A stretch of DNA of 64,000 nucleotides from Luteimonas saliphila (GTDB lineage: Bacteria; Pseudomonadota; Gammaproteobacteria; Xanthomonadales; Xanthomonadaceae), in NCBI RefSeq assembly GCF_016774335.1, contig NZ_JAETWA010000047.1, forward strand, positions 1 through 64,000, in the 5' to 3' direction. The position numbers and the translations under genes were made by a program. This document shows, piece by piece, positions 43,143-56,226 of this stretch; the stretch's first letter is position 1; each line of letters opens with the position of its first letter. Below the pieces are notes generated by a model that worked only from the letters and a program-made list of their open reading frames with translations, searched no databases and was not told where the DNA came from.

Positions 43143-43470
43143 CGATCCCGCGTGGCCGCCGAACCGTGATGCCGCCGGTTGAGCTGGTGAGCCGGGTGCA
43201 CTGCGGACACGAAGCCCGGCGACCGTCTTGGCGCGCTGCGACAGGCGTCGCGCAAGCGCCGGGGCTCCGCGACCCGTGGCCCGCGGCAGAATGGGACCGG
43301 CGCTGGGCAGTTCACGCGGCCCAGCGGGATGCCGCCCCACCAAGCGCGGTTCGCGCCCCGCATTCGAACGTCGTGAGCGTCGGGCCCGCTTCCTGCAACT
43401 GGATTCCTGGCCGCAACGCCGGCGAAAGGACCTGCGCGATGGCACGTTCGCCGACCAGGCGAGATGTTGG
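43143..43470. other. Spacer between the small ORF and the sugar operon
   Basis: About 330 bases. No gene is supported. It must hold the -35 side of the sugar operon promoter and the end of the CadC-type transcript. No clear terminator is seen. Confidence 0.5.
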
Positions 43471-43728
43471 TCAGGGCGGAGCCCGCCCGGTGCCGATCGC
43501 CGGCGCGGTCGCGAGGTTCGGCAGCAGTTCACCGGAAAAACTCAGTACATCGTGGTCGCCAACCCCAAGAAACAGGACGATTTCACCGCTCTTCGGTCTC
43601 GGACCGGACCCGATCGCCGGCGCCGAGCCAAGGGCCATCCTCAGATGGAGAATCCGTCCATCGCTCAGCGGGAACTGAAGCGCGGTTGCCTCCGGGGCAT
43701 GCTGGAATTGCGGGTCTTTCGATGACAT
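43471..43728 (-). CDS. Small unknown protein downstream of the CadC-type regulator
   Basis: 85 residues, starting MSSKDPQFQHAPEATALQF. The ATG at 43728 has AGGAG about 8-10 bases upstream, one of the better ribosome sites of the region, and begins 23 bases after the stop of the TPR regulator on the same strand. No known domain is recognised. The middle (DGRILHLRMALG, EIVLFLGVGDHDVLSF) looks like a small beta-rich fold. Spacing and ribosome site support a real gene; it may be co-expressed with the regulator. Confidence 0.7.
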   Translation of the reverse strand: MSSKDPQFQHAPEATALQFPLSDGRILHLRMALGSAPAIGSGPRPKSGEIVLFLGVGDHDVLSFSGELLPNLATAPAIGTGRAPP

Positions 43729-43751
43729 GGCTCGTTCTCCTGCTGCTTGCC

Positions 43752-45935
43752 TTACGGCGGTGAGCGGACGGTGTCGCCTTCGGCTGCATCCGTCCGCGGG
43801 GGTACCCCATCGATTCCGCTGAGCGCGGGATTGCCGTGGATCCGGTAGCCAGCCATTCCCGCGGCAAGCGCGTTCTCCACCTGCGCGCGCGCGGCGACCA
43901 ACTCGCCGAGGGCTACCAGCGTCTGGGCATTGAACAGTGCGACTTCCGACGGCTCGCTTCCCAGTTCGGTGGAGCGCCGCACCAGCTCGTGGACCTCCTC
44001 GACGGCGCGTCCGAGGTTGACCCGGTACCAGCCCAGCGCCGCCAGCGCCTTGGCGTCTTCGGGCTTCAGCTCCAGGTAGCGCGACGACAACCGTTCTGCC
44101 TGCCTGAACGCTTCGCGGGCCTGCACCCGCGCATCGGGGAGGGCGAGCAAGGCTTGTCCGAGGTTTCCCCAGACCAGGTAATCGGATGCGTCCAGCTTCA
44201 GCGCGTCCCGATGCAGGCGTGCGGCCGCCACGTAGTCGCCTTCGAAGTACCGGATCTCGCCCAGGTTGGTCAGCGCGGAATACGTGGGACTGATCTCGAT
44301 CGACCTGGACAGGGCCCGCGATGCCTCGTCGGCTCGACCGGAAACGAGGTAGATGGCACCGAGGTAACTCCACATCGGCGCATTGTCCGGCTGCAGCTCG
44401 ACGGCCTTGCGATACGATGCGATCGCAGCCGGGAAATCGCCATCGAGGTAATTCCGGTATCCGATCTGGGAATGGATCCGTGGGTCGTCCGGGCGCAGCG
44501 ACAGTGCCCGGTCGAAGTATTCCCTGGCTTTCTCGCGCCGCCCCATCTGCGCATGCGTGTTGGCCAATCCAACGTAGACGGCGACCCGGCGGGCAGGGTC
44601 CGCTTCGGCCTTCGAGTAGTACTCGATCGCCTCGGCATGCTCGCCACGCGCCAGGTGCAACTCCGCCTGTGCGACCATCGCTTCGCCGAGCAATGGATCC
44701 ATCTCCAGCGCGCGCGCGCAAGCCGCGTCGGCGCGGTCGTACGCCTCCGCGTCGTTCCTGTCGAGGAACATCGCGACTTCCGCCCGGCAGATGCCCGCCT
44801 GCGCCCGCGCGAAGTTCGCGTCCTGCGCGAGCGCCTGATCGAAGTACCGCACTGCATCGCCTGCGTCCAGCCCGTGCAGGAACGACTGCAGGCCATGCAG
44901 GTACGCGTCGAACGCCATGACGCTGCGGGTGGGCGCAAGGCGCTTCTCGAGGGCCTCGCGCTGGCCGGAGATCACGCCCACCAGCGATCGCACGACCTCG
45001 TCGGCGATCTCTGACTGGATCGCGAACACGTCCTCGGGTTCGCGGTCGTAGCGCCGGCTCCACAACGTGAAGCCCGTCGCGGTGTCCGTCAACCTGGCAT
45101 TGATGCGCATGCGCCCTCCCTCCCGGCGTACGCTGGCATCGAGCAGGGTCGCTACGCCCAAGCGCCTGCCCACGGACTTCGGATCCTGGTCGCGAATGGA
45201 AACGGCCTCCGGCGAGAGCTGCGCCGCAACCTTGAGGCCCGGCACGCTCGCCAGGGCGTCGTGCATTTCCAGGGCGAGCCCCTGTGCGAAGTAGTCGTCG
45301 TCGCCGATGCCGCCGAGGTTCGCGAACGGCAAGACCGCGACCGACGCCTCTGCGGCTCTCGGTACCGCCTGGCGTGTCTGCCACCAGGTCATCGAGACGA
45401 TCGCCGCGACCAGCGTCGATGCGATCACCCAGTGCCGTAGTCGCCAAGCAGGCGGCCGCTGCGATCGCGCGTCGTGCGCATGCTCGGCAACATCCGACGG
45501 CGGCGATGGCGCCGGCGCGATCAGCGGTACGGCGTCCTGCATGGAAGCGGCCATCGTCGGACCCGCCGCGGGGTCCGGCGGCTTGGCGTGGTCGCGCGCA
45601 TCGAGCAGCGCGCCCACGAAGCGGTACCCGAGCGCATGCCGCGTCTGGATGTACCTGGGATGCTGCGGGTCGTCGTCAAGGGCTGCACGCAATTGCGCGA
45701 TGGCCCGCGTCAGTACGCCCGGCGTGACGTGGCGATGGCCCCAGACCTGGTCCAGCAGGTCGTCGCGGGCGACCAGCTCGCCAGGTCGCCGCAGCAGGGC
45801 CAGCAGCACCGCGAAGGCTTTCGGCTCGACCGGCTGCGCGACGCCATCGCGCAACAGCGTGTGCGCGGCTTCGTCGACGACGATGTCGCCGAATCGGTAA
45901 TGCCCCGGATCGGGGGATTCGTCCGCGGTGGCCAC
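43752..45935 (-). CDS. CadC/ToxR-type transmembrane regulator with TPR repeats
   Basis: 727 residues. The N-terminal OmpR-type winged helix (about 12-108: YRFGDIVVDEAAHTLLRDG, EPKAFAVLLALLRRPGELV, HALGYRFVG) is cytosolic. A single membrane helix lies at about 168-187 (HWVIASTLVAAIVSMTWW). The periplasmic part opens with a TolB-like domain (ASVAVLPFANLGGIGDDDYFAQGL) and continues as about seven TPR repeats. It presumably binds DNA from the membrane in response to a periplasmic partner; the target is unknown. GTG start at 45935, with GAGGAAGG directly before it. GC is somewhat lower than in neighbours. It is divergent from the DUF1232 gene. Confidence 0.9.
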   Translation of the reverse strand: MATADESPDPGHYRFGDIVVDEAAHTLLRDGVAQPVEPKAFAVLLALLRRPGELVARDDLLDQVWGHRHVTPGVLTRAIAQLRAALDDDPQHPRYIQTRHALGYRFVGALLDARDHAKPPDPAAGPTMAASMQDAVPLIAPAPSPPSDVAEHAHDARSQRPPAWRLRHWVIASTLVAAIVSMTWWQTRQAVPRAAEASVAVLPFANLGGIGDDDYFAQGLALEMHDALASVPGLKVAAQLSPEAVSIRDQDPKSVGRRLGVATLLDASVRREGGRMRINARLTDTATGFTLWSRRYDREPEDVFAIQSEIADEVVRSLVGVISGQREALEKRLAPTRSVMAFDAYLHGLQSFLHGLDAGDAVRYFDQALAQDANFARAQAGICRAEVAMFLDRNDAEAYDRADAACARALEMDPLLGEAMVAQAELHLARGEHAEAIEYYSKAEADPARRVAVYVGLANTHAQMGRREKAREYFDRALSLRPDDPRIHSQIGYRNYLDGDFPAAIASYRKAVELQPDNAPMWSYLGAIYLVSGRADEASRALSRSIEISPTYSALTNLGEIRYFEGDYVAAARLHRDALKLDASDYLVWGNLGQALLALPDARVQAREAFRQAERLSSRYLELKPEDAKALAALGWYRVNLGRAVEEVHELVRRSTELGSEPSEVALFNAQTLVALGELVAARAQVENALAAGMAGYRIHGNPALSGIDGVPPRTDAAEGDTVRSPP

Positions 45936-46080
45936 CCTTCCTCGTCCCGCCCTCGCAACCTCACAGTTCCCTCGGCGTCGGATCGCAGAAACATCGCGCC
46001 CTCGTCATGACCCAACGCGGGCAGGTCGGGAATCTGGTCACACGCGCCGCATTCCGCGACGCATGACCCGGAGCACCGCC

Positions 46081-46719
46081 ATGAACGTCTTCGTCGACAC
46101 CCCGGACACCGTCCCCGCCCAGCCGCTGGCGCCATTCGAGCCCCAGTTCCACCAGATCGGCACACACCCTGCCGGCCCGGATGCGTTCGATCGGTTCAAC
46201 CGGGTCCTGTCCCGGGTGGGTGGGGCGCCCCTGGAACCGGCCGACCTGGCCTCCGCCGCTCGCCGGCTGGCCCGCCCCGCGCGCACCGGGCGGCCTTCGG
46301 ACTGGATCGTGCGCCGCCTGCGCCGCGGGCTGGCCGCCGGCCTGATGCTCGCAGACCCGTCATGGGAGCCGGCGCCGCAGTGCGGGCAGGTCGCCAGCAC
46401 CGTCGTCGCCTACCTGCAGAGCGTCGACGACCTGATCCCCGACGATGTCCCGGTGTACGGCCGCCTCGACGATGCCCTGGTGGTCGAAGTCGCCTGGCCC
46501 GCGCTCGCCGCGGAGATGCGCAGCTATCTCGACTTCTGCCGTGTGCGCAGGATGGAGGCCGCTCTCCGCGGCTGCGGCGAAGCGGACTTCGTCTTCGGCC
46601 GCCGGGAATGGGACCTGGCCCGCAATGCCGAAGCGGGGCTGCTGGTCCATCGCCGCGAGGCGGGCCTGCGCAGCTATCTCCCGTCGCCATCGCCGATGCC
46701 GTACTTCCGCGTGTGCTGA
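46081..46719 (+). CDS. DUF1232 domain protein
   Basis: 212 residues. The central stretch AYLQSVDDLIPDDVPVYGRLDDALVVE matches the DUF1232 (YkvA-like) pattern, in which a short helix pair ends in DLIPDxxPxxGxxDD. The flanks are not recognised; the C-terminus carries FGRREWDLARNAEAGLLVHRREAGLRSYLPSP. Function unknown. I use the ATG at 46081; upstream codons of the open frame overlap the CadC promoter region and look non-coding. A terminator follows. Confidence 0.75.
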   Translation: MNVFVDTPDTVPAQPLAPFEPQFHQIGTHPAGPDAFDRFNRVLSRVGGAPLEPADLASAARRLARPARTGRPSDWIVRRLRRGLAAGLMLADPSWEPAPQCGQVASTVVAYLQSVDDLIPDDVPVYGRLDDALVVEVAWPALAAEMRSYLDFCRVRRMEAALRGCGEADFVFGRREWDLARNAEAGLLVHRREAGLRSYLPSPSPMPYFRVC

Positions 46720-46758
46720 CGGACTCCGGATGACGTGATCCTGCGCCGGCAGGACCCT

Positions 46759-46782
46759 GGCCGCCCCCCGGGGCGGCCTTTC
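46759..46782 (+). terminator. Probable terminator after the DUF1232 gene
   Basis: GGCCGCCC (46759-46766), loop CCCG, GGGCGGCC (46771-46778), followed by TTTCGTT. A strong stem with a short, imperfect T-tract. It separates the accessory block from dnaE. Confidence 0.7.
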
Positions 46783-46878
46783 GTTGCAATGCGCAGCCGA
46801 AGACCCGCCCCCTGGATGTCAAGCCTTGTTCCACCGGGGGCTGGCCCCTAACCTGCCTGCCGTACGACCTGGATTCCG

Positions 46879-50460
<3,582 letters not shown>

Positions 50461-50580
50461 ACGCATGCGCCCGCCCCGCCGCGCCCGCCGGGCCGCCGGA
50501 TTCCGCCGTCCGGACGGCCGGGTACGGTCTCCGGGGACGCGGTCGGCTAGACTTCGCGCTTTCCCGAAGCAGTCCCGGGC

Positions 50581-51540
50581 ATGAATCCGAACTACCTCGA
50601 CTTCGAGCAGCCGATCGCGGACCTCGAGGCCAAGATCCATGAACTGCGCCAGGCCAGCAGCGGCCCGGCGGTGAACATCGACGCCGAGATCCACGCATTG
50701 CAGGACAAGCTGCGCAAGCGTACCGCGCACATCTTCCGCGATCTCAGCTCCTGGCAGGTGTCGCAACTGGCGCGGCACCCGATGCGCCCGTACACGCTCG
50801 ACTACATCAAGGTGATGTGCGACGAGTTCGAAGAACTGGCCGGCGACCGCGCCTACGCCGACGATCCGGCGATCGTCGGCGGCCTCGGCCGCATCGACGG
50901 GCGCCCGGTCGTGATCATCGGCCACCAGAAGGGCCGCGACACCAAGTCCAAGGTGCGCCGCAACTTCGGCATGCCACGCCCCGAGGGTTATCGCAAGGCG
51001 TTGCGGCTGATGAAGCTGGCCGAGCGCTTCTCGCTGCCCTTGCTGACCTTCATCGACACGCCGGGCGCCTATCCGGGCATCGGCGCCGAGGAACGCGGCC
51101 AGTCCGAGGCCATCGCCCGCAACCTGATGGAGATGGCCCAGCTCGGCACGCCGGTGATCTGCACCGTGATCGGCGAAGGCGGCTCGGGAGGCGCGCTGGC
51201 GATCGGCGTCGGCGACCGCACGGTCATGCTCGAATACAGCACCTATTCGGTGATCTCGCCCGAAGGCTGCGCCTCGATCCTGTGGAAGGACGCCGGCAAG
51301 GCCCGCGATGCCGCCGAGCAGCTGGGTCTGACCGCGCGGCGCCTGCACGGCCTGGGGCTGGTGGACAAGGTGGTGCGCGAGCCGATCGGCGGCGCCCATC
51401 GCAACCCGCGCCAGACCGCGATCCGGCTCAAGACCATCCTGATGAACGAACTCGACGCGCTGCAGCAGGTGCCCGTCCCGGAGCTGCTGGAACGACGCTA
51501 CCGTCGCCTGCGCGGCTACGGCGCGTACGAGAACGCCTGA
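50581..51540 (+). CDS. accA: Acetyl-CoA carboxylase carboxyltransferase alpha subunit
   Basis: Transfers carboxyl from carboxybiotin to acetyl-CoA together with AccD. 319 residues, same as E. coli. [70 protein letters not shown] and [15 protein letters not shown] are diagnostic. A TAGACT -10-like hexamer at 50548-50553 lies 27 bases upstream. Confidence 0.98.
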   Translation: MNPNYLDFEQPIADLEAKIHELRQASSGPAVNIDAEIHALQDKLRKRTAHIFRDLSSWQVSQLARHPMRPYTLDYIKVMCDEFEELAGDRAYADDPAIVGGLGRIDGRPVVIIGHQKGRDTKSKVRRNFGMPRPEGYRKALRLMKLAERFSLPLLTFIDTPGAYPGIGAEERGQSEAIARNLMEMAQLGTPVICTVIGEGGSGGALAIGVGDRTVMLEYSTYSVISPEGCASILWKDAGKARDAAEQLGLTARRLHGLGLVDKVVREPIGGAHRNPRQTAIRLKTILMNELDALQQVPVPELLERRYRRLRGYGAYENA

Positions 51541-51556
51541 GCGGGCGCCGCACGAG

Positions 51557-52294
51557 ATGAGTCCCGTCCTGCTGCTCTCGATCGCGCTCCAGATCGGCTG
51601 CGCGGTGCACGTCGTGCGCACCGGCCGGCCGTTGTACTGGGTGTTCATCCTGCTGATCGGCTCCTACCTGGCGGTCGCGATCTACCTGATCGCCGAAGTG
51701 CTGCCGGAGATGCGTCACCATCGCGCCGCGCGCAACCTGGCACGCGGCGTGCAGCGCACGCTGGATCCCGGCCGCGGCCAGCGCGAGGCCAGCCGCCGGC
51801 TCGACCTCGCCGACACCATCGAGAACCGCCGCACGCTGGCCGAGCAGAGCCTGCAGGCCGGCGACCACGCGCGGGCCGCCGAGCTGTACCAGGCCTCGCT
51901 CAACGGCCTGTACGCGACCGACCCGCACCTGATGCTCGGCCTGGCGCAGGCGCAGTTCGGCTTGAACCGTCCGGCCGAGGCGCGGGCGACGCTCGAAGCG
52001 CTGATCGCCGCCAATCCCGGTTTCCGCTCCAGCGACGGCCATCTGCTGTACGCACGTGCGGTGGAGGCAACCGGCGACATCGAAGCGGCCAGGCACGAGT
52101 ACGAGGCCCTGGTGCAGGGTTATCCCGGCGAGGAGGCGCGCGCCCGCTACGCACTGCTGCTCGGTCGCGAGGGCGACGAGGCCGGCGCCCAACGCCTGTT
52201 CCGGGAAATCCTCAAGCGCGCAGATGCGCTGCCGCGCTACTACCGCAACGAACAGCGCGAATGGATCGACCTGGCGAAGCGTGCCCTGAAGTAG
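51557..52294 (+). CDS. Membrane-anchored TPR protein
   Basis: 245 residues. Two hydrophobic segments in the first 50 residues (LLLSIALQIGCAVHVV; YWVFILLIGSYLAVAIYLIAEVLP) resemble the N-terminal PLDc_N-type membrane hairpin. The rest is soluble and contains about four TPR-like helix pairs (AEQSLQAGDHARAAELYQASL, LGLAQAQFGLNRPAEARATLEAL). It starts 16 bases after accA and may be co-transcribed. Function unknown. Confidence 0.85.
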   Translation: MSPVLLLSIALQIGCAVHVVRTGRPLYWVFILLIGSYLAVAIYLIAEVLPEMRHHRAARNLARGVQRTLDPGRGQREASRRLDLADTIENRRTLAEQSLQAGDHARAAELYQASLNGLYATDPHLMLGLAQAQFGLNRPAEARATLEALIAANPGFRSSDGHLLYARAVEATGDIEAARHEYEALVQGYPGEEARARYALLLGREGDEAGAQRLFREILKRADALPRYYRNEQREWIDLAKRALK

Positions 52295-52419
52295 CCTGGG
52301 CCACGCCGTTTCGGCAACCACCCCACGCGTCTGCGCCCGGGCGCGCTGCGCGAGGTGCCTCGACCCGCGACCGCGGCGGTGGACTTCCGCGCCGGCGATG
52401 GCGTCGTCGGCTCCAGGTC

Positions 52420-52425
52420 TAGAAT
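52420..52425 (+). promoter_or_regulatory. Candidate -10 upstream of the small ORF and tilS
   Basis: TAGAAT, the same hexamer as upstream of pyrH, 41 bases before the ATG of the 46-codon ORF. No clear -35. Confidence 0.35.
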
Positions 52426-52466
52426 CCTCCCTGTCCGCAGCCGGCGGACCCAGGGGGAGACGGACC

Positions 52467-52607
52467 ATGATCATCGAGCAACACGACATGCCCTGGGTGG
52501 GGAAGATCACCGGCATCGTCGCAGCCGCGTCCGGTGGCCTGCTCCAGGCGTCGATCCACAGGTTCGCGCCAGGCGCGAACGGCGACGTCCGTACCGGGAC
52601 CCGATGA
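52467..52607 (+). CDS. Small ORF (46 residues) upstream of tilS
   Basis: MIIEQHDMPWVGKITGIVAAA is followed by a short hydrophobic/Gly stretch and a basic tail (DVRTGTR). GGGGGAG lies 7 bases before the ATG, and a TAGAAT -10 is present upstream. The ribosome site is better than that of tilS, which starts 31 bases after this stop. It could be a real small protein or a translated leader that feeds ribosomes to tilS. No homologue is recognised. Confidence 0.5.
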   Translation: MIIEQHDMPWVGKITGIVAAASGGLLQASIHRFAPGANGDVRTGTR

Positions 52608-52638
52608 ACCGCCCGGTCTCCACTCTCGCGCCGCCGCC

Positions 52639-53991
52639 ATGACGCTTGCGCTCGCGTGGCCGGCCGACATGCCGGCCGCGGCCGATGCCCCGCTGCTGGT
52701 GGGCTTCAGCGGCGGGCTCGATTCCACCGTGCTGCTGCATCGTCTGGCGCGCGACGGCGAGTGGCGCGCGCGCGGCCTGCGTGCGATCCATGTCCACCAT
52801 GGGCTGCACGCCGGGGCCGAGACCTGGGCCGCGCACTGCGCACGCATGTGCGCGCAGCTCGAGGTGCCGCTCGACATCGCCCGCGTCCGCGTCGAGCGCG
52901 ACAGCGGCGACGGCCTCGAGGCGGCGGCCCGCCGCGCGCGATACGCGGCGTTCGCCGCCGCGCTCGGCAGCGGCGGGATCCTGGTGCTGGCGCACCACCG
53001 CGACGACCAGGCGGAAACCTTCCTGCTGCGCGCGCTGCGCGGCTCCGGCATCGAAGGACTGGCTGCGATGCGCACCTGGCGCCGCTTCGAAGACGGCTGG
53101 CTGTGGCGTCCGCTGCTCGAGCTCCCGCGCCAGGCGCTGTGCGGATACGCGCGCGCGCATGCGCTGCACTGGATCGAGGATCCCTCCAACCGCGACGAGG
53201 CGCACGACCGCAGCTTCCTGCGCCGGCAGGTGATGCCGGCGCTGCGGGCACGCTGGCCGCACGCGGATGCGGCCTTCGCCCGCGCCGCGGAGTTGCAGCG
53301 CGGGGCGTCCACCCTGCTGGCCGACGCGGACGCGCAGGCGCTCGCGACGGCGCGCTGCGCCGACCCGCGCTGCCTGCGGGTCGCGGCGCTCGCCTCGCTT
53401 CCCGGGGCGCGACGGGCACGGGTGCTCCGCCGCTGGGTGGACGAAACCGGGCTGCCGCCGCTGCCGGCGGAAGGCGTCGCCCAGGTCGACCACCTGGTGC
53501 TCGCCACAGCGCCGACGGATGCCGCGGCGTTCGCCTGGCGCGGGGCGATCGTCCGTCGCTGGCGAGATCTGCTCTGGGCCGGTCCGGCGTTGCCTGCGGC
53601 GCCGTCCATGGTCTGCCTGCACTGGGACGGCACGGGGTCGCTGGCCTGGCCGGGGGGTGGTGCGCTGGTCCTGGAAGCCGCGCCGCCAGGCTTCGCGACG
53701 TCAAAGTCCGCGCATCCCGTTGCGCCGGATGCGCCCGACCCGCCGTTCGTCGCGCACGCGCGCGCCGGCGGCGAGCGCATCGCGCTGCCGGGCCGCAGGC
53801 ACTCGCACGCACTCAAGCACGTGCTGCAGGATCTCGGCGTCCCGCCCTGGATCCGCACGCGTCTGCCGCTGCTGTCCGACCGCGACGGCAACCTGCTGGC
53901 CGCGGCCGATCTCGTCTACTCCGCACGCTTCGATGCCTGGCTGCGGTCGACCGGACGGCGCCTGACCTGGTCTGGCGTGGACATGATGTGA
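52639..53991 (+). CDS. tilS: tRNA(Ile)-lysidine synthase
   Basis: Modifies C34 of tRNA-Ile(CAU) to lysidine, changing its codon from AUG to AUA. 450 residues. PP-loop GFSGGLDSTVLLHRLA, VHHGLHAGAETWAAHCARMC, AHHRDDQAETFLLRALRGSG and EDPSNRDEAHDRSFLRRQVMP. The C-terminal domain ends ALKHVLQDLGVPPWIRTRLPLL. The start MTLALAWPADM at 52639 is preferred over upstream in-frame codons that overlap the small ORF. Confidence 0.96.
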   Translation: MTLALAWPADMPAAADAPLLVGFSGGLDSTVLLHRLARDGEWRARGLRAIHVHHGLHAGAETWAAHCARMCAQLEVPLDIARVRVERDSGDGLEAAARRARYAAFAAALGSGGILVLAHHRDDQAETFLLRALRGSGIEGLAAMRTWRRFEDGWLWRPLLELPRQALCGYARAHALHWIEDPSNRDEAHDRSFLRRQVMPALRARWPHADAAFARAAELQRGASTLLADADAQALATARCADPRCLRVAALASLPGARRARVLRRWVDETGLPPLPAEGVAQVDHLVLATAPTDAAAFAWRGAIVRRWRDLLWAGPALPAAPSMVCLHWDGTGSLAWPGGGALVLEAAPPGFATSKSAHPVAPDAPDPPFVAHARAGGERIALPGRRHSHALKHVLQDLGVPPWIRTRLPLLSDRDGNLLAAADLVYSARFDAWLRSTGRRLTWSGVDMM

Positions 53992-54025
53992 CCGCGGCGC
54001 ATAGGCCGCCCGGCACGCGCTGGCT

Positions 54026-54031
54026 TACACT
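54026..54031 (+). promoter_or_regulatory. xseB: Candidate -10 of xseB, leaderless spacing
   Basis: TACACT with 6 bases to the xseB ATG (54038). A start 7 bases downstream would coincide with the ATG. Confidence 0.4.
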
Positions 54032-54037
54032 TCACGC

Positions 54038-54301
54038 ATGGTCAAGAAGCCCGCCGCCGAACCCTCCGCCGTCGCCGATTTCGAGACCTCGCTCGACCAG
54101 CTCGAGCAACTGGTCGAGAAGATGGAGCACGGCGAGATGAGCCTGGAGGAATCGCTCGCTGCCTACGAGCGCGGCGTGGGGCTGTATCGCCGCTGCCAGC
54201 AGGCGCTGGAGCAGGCGGAACTGCGCGTGCGCCTGCTCACCGATCCCGACGCGCCCGACAGGTCCGAGCCGTTCCCGGGCACCGTCGATGGCGACGGTTG
54301 A
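54038..54301 (+). CDS. xseB: Exodeoxyribonuclease VII small subunit
   Basis: 87-residue helical subunit. [49 protein letters not shown] is the full family signature. xseA is not nearby. Its last 14 bases overlap ispA. Confidence 0.97.
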   Translation: MVKKPAAEPSAVADFETSLDQLEQLVEKMEHGEMSLEESLAAYERGVGLYRRCQQALEQAELRVRLLTDPDAPDRSEPFPGTVDGDG

Positions 54302-55241
54302 TCCGCGCCACGCCGGGGCGATCGCAACGCAGCTGGACCAGTGGCGCCTGCGCGCGGACGCCGCGCTCGCGGCCGCGCTCGACAGCGTGGACGACACCGA
54401 ACCGCGACTGCTCGCGGCGATGCGACACGCGGTCCTGCTCGGCGGCAAGCGCATGCGGCCGCTGCTGGTGCACGCGGCGGGTCACGCCTGCGACGCCCGC
54501 GAGGAAGCGCTCGATGCGCCGGCCGCCGCGGTCGAGCTGGTGCACGCCTATTCGCTGGTGCACGACGACCTGCCGGCGATGGACGACGACGCGCTGCGCC
54601 GCGGCCGTCCGACCGTCCACGTTGCGTTCGACGAGGCGACCGCGATCCTCGCCGGCGATGCGCTGCAGACACTCGCGTTCTCGATCCTCGCCGAAGCGGC
54701 GCTGCCCGATCCGCTGCGCGTGGCCATGCTGGCCGAACTCGCCTCCGCCTCGGGCGCACGCGGAATGTGCGGCGGTCAGGCGCTGGACATCGCCTCGTCC
54801 GGAACGCGTTCGTTGCTCGCATCGAATGCGGATCCCGACGCGGGCGCCGACCCTGCCCCCGGGCTCGCGTTGCTCGAACGCCTGCACGCGATGAAGACCG
54901 GCGCGCTGCTGCGCGCCGCGGTCCGCCTGGGCGCGATCGCCGCCGGTGCCGACCCGGCGACGCGGCGCGCGCTCGACGATTTCGCCGACGCGCTGGGCCT
55001 GGCCTTCCAGATCCGCGACGACCTGCTCGATGTCGAAGCCGACAGCGCCACGCTCGGCAAGACCGCCGGCAAGGACGCCGCCCAGGACAAGATCACCTTC
55101 CCCGCCCTGATCGGTGTGGACGCCTCGCGCGAACGGCTGCGCCAGCTCGCGGCGCGCATGACCGACGCGCTCGCCACGCTGCCGGGCGATACGGCACCGC
55201 TGGCGGAACTGGGCCGCCGCACGATCGAGCGCGCTTACTAG
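54288..55241 (+). CDS. ispA: Farnesyl diphosphate synthase
   Basis: Trans-prenyltransferase making FPP from IPP and DMAPP, the substrate extended by UppS. 317 residues. GGKRMRPLL, first Asp-rich motif DDLPAMDDD from Asp93, second DDLLD from Asp244, and [11 protein letters not shown] loop of about 20 residues ([21 protein letters not shown]) is longer than in E. coli IspA. dxs, its frequent downstream neighbour, is not present. Confidence 0.96.
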   Translation: MATVDPRHAGAIATQLDQWRLRADAALAAALDSVDDTEPRLLAAMRHAVLLGGKRMRPLLVHAAGHACDAREEALDAPAAAVELVHAYSLVHDDLPAMDDDALRRGRPTVHVAFDEATAILAGDALQTLAFSILAEAALPDPLRVAMLAELASASGARGMCGGQALDIASSGTRSLLASNADPDAGADPAPGLALLERLHAMKTGALLRAAVRLGAIAAGADPATRRALDDFADALGLAFQIRDDLLDVEADSATLGKTAGKDAAQDKITFPALIGVDASRERLRQLAARMTDALATLPGDTAPLAELGRRTIERAY

Positions 55242-55275
55242 ACGCCTCCGGCTCGATATCCCCCAAGCATCCGGC

Positions 55276-55300
55276 TGTCATCTCGAGCGCAGCGAGAGAT
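55276..55300. repeat. Dispersed-type repeat after ispA
   Basis: The motif TGTCATCTCGAGCGCAGCGA plus GAGATCC contains the palindrome TCTCG-N-CGAGA. From memory this motif recurs in many proteobacterial intergenic regions. The rest of 55242-55515 shows further small stems but no gene. Confidence 0.4.
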
Positions 55301-55515
55301 CCGGCTCGTGGTCCGGCCTGATCGAGCAGCTTCGCTCCAGTGACGCGCCTGTCGTCACGTTCGGAGCGACAGGCCGGGTTATCCGGAAGGCCCCCCGGAC
55401 GGGCATGGGCCGCGCGGGGGGCGTCACGGATCACCTGCTGCCGCGCCCGCCTCGAACACACGAGGCTGGCGAACGCACCCTGGACGAGGTTACGTGTCGC
55501 CAGGCGCGATGTCCG

Positions 55516-55953
55516 TTACAGCAGCCGCAGGGTCAGCGGATAGCGGTAATGCTCGCCGTTCCATGCCCTGATCGCGGCGACGATGCTGCACACCAGCCAC
55601 ATCACCGCGATCGCCGCGACTGCCACCAGCAGCATCAGGCCCGCCGGCAGGGTGACGATCAGGCCGATGCCGAGCGTCAGCACGGTGGCGCCGAGCAGCA
55701 GGAAGCCGAGCACGCACACGCCGCAGGCGTAGAGGAACATGCTCAGGTTGAAGTTGAACGCCTCGCGCGCGTGCTCCGCGGCGAACGGCGCGTCGTCGCG
55801 CTTGAGCAGGTACACCACGCCCGCGGCCAGCATGCCGGCGAAGCCGGCGGTCCAGCTGGTCAGCAGCGCCAGCGCCAGCGCGGCGACATGGGCACCGGCC
55901 GCCCACTGGCGATCGGCGAGGGTGGCGTCTTCGCGATGCAGCGTCGCATTCAT
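55516..55953 (-). CDS. DUF4870 membrane protein, copy 1
   Basis: 145 residues. After a short polar N-terminus, hydrophobic segments follow (HVAALALALLTSWTAGF, MFLYACGVCVLGFLLLGATVLTLGIGLIVTLPAGLMLLVAVAAIAVMWLVCSIVAA in shorter pieces), with the family signature HAREAFNFNLS and the C-terminal GEHYRYPLTLRLL. The ATG at 55953 has GGGAG at a spacing of about 9. Paralogue of the next gene; function unknown. Confidence 0.88.
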   Translation of the reverse strand: MNATLHREDATLADRQWAAGAHVAALALALLTSWTAGFAGMLAAGVVYLLKRDDAPFAAEHAREAFNFNLSMFLYACGVCVLGFLLLGATVLTLGIGLIVTLPAGLMLLVAVAAIAVMWLVCSIVAAIRAWNGEHYRYPLTLRLL

Positions 55954-56226
55954 GGTTCTGCTCCCGCCGGGAATCTTCCGGCGCAGGAACGATGATGCGC
56001 CCGCCGCGCGGAAACTCAACCCAACTCATGCCCTAGGGCCGTCGACGCTCATGGCGCATGCCGCGCATGCGCGCGCGTACGCCCTCGAGGCAGCACGGAA
56101 GCCGGACGGACGCACGGCAGCGCTCCCCTCGGCGATGGAATGCGGACCTGCCGCGACGCGCCCCGCAGGACCGGGACCCGGAGGGCGCTTCGCGCATCCG
56201 GGTCCCGTGAGGACATCCCTGCTCGC

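Noticed and set aside
43228-43725. Plus-strand open frame of 165 codons opposite the small ORF
   Set aside because: Arg-rich shadow without a ribosome site. The minus-strand 85-residue ORF has better start signals and lies in register after the regulator gene.
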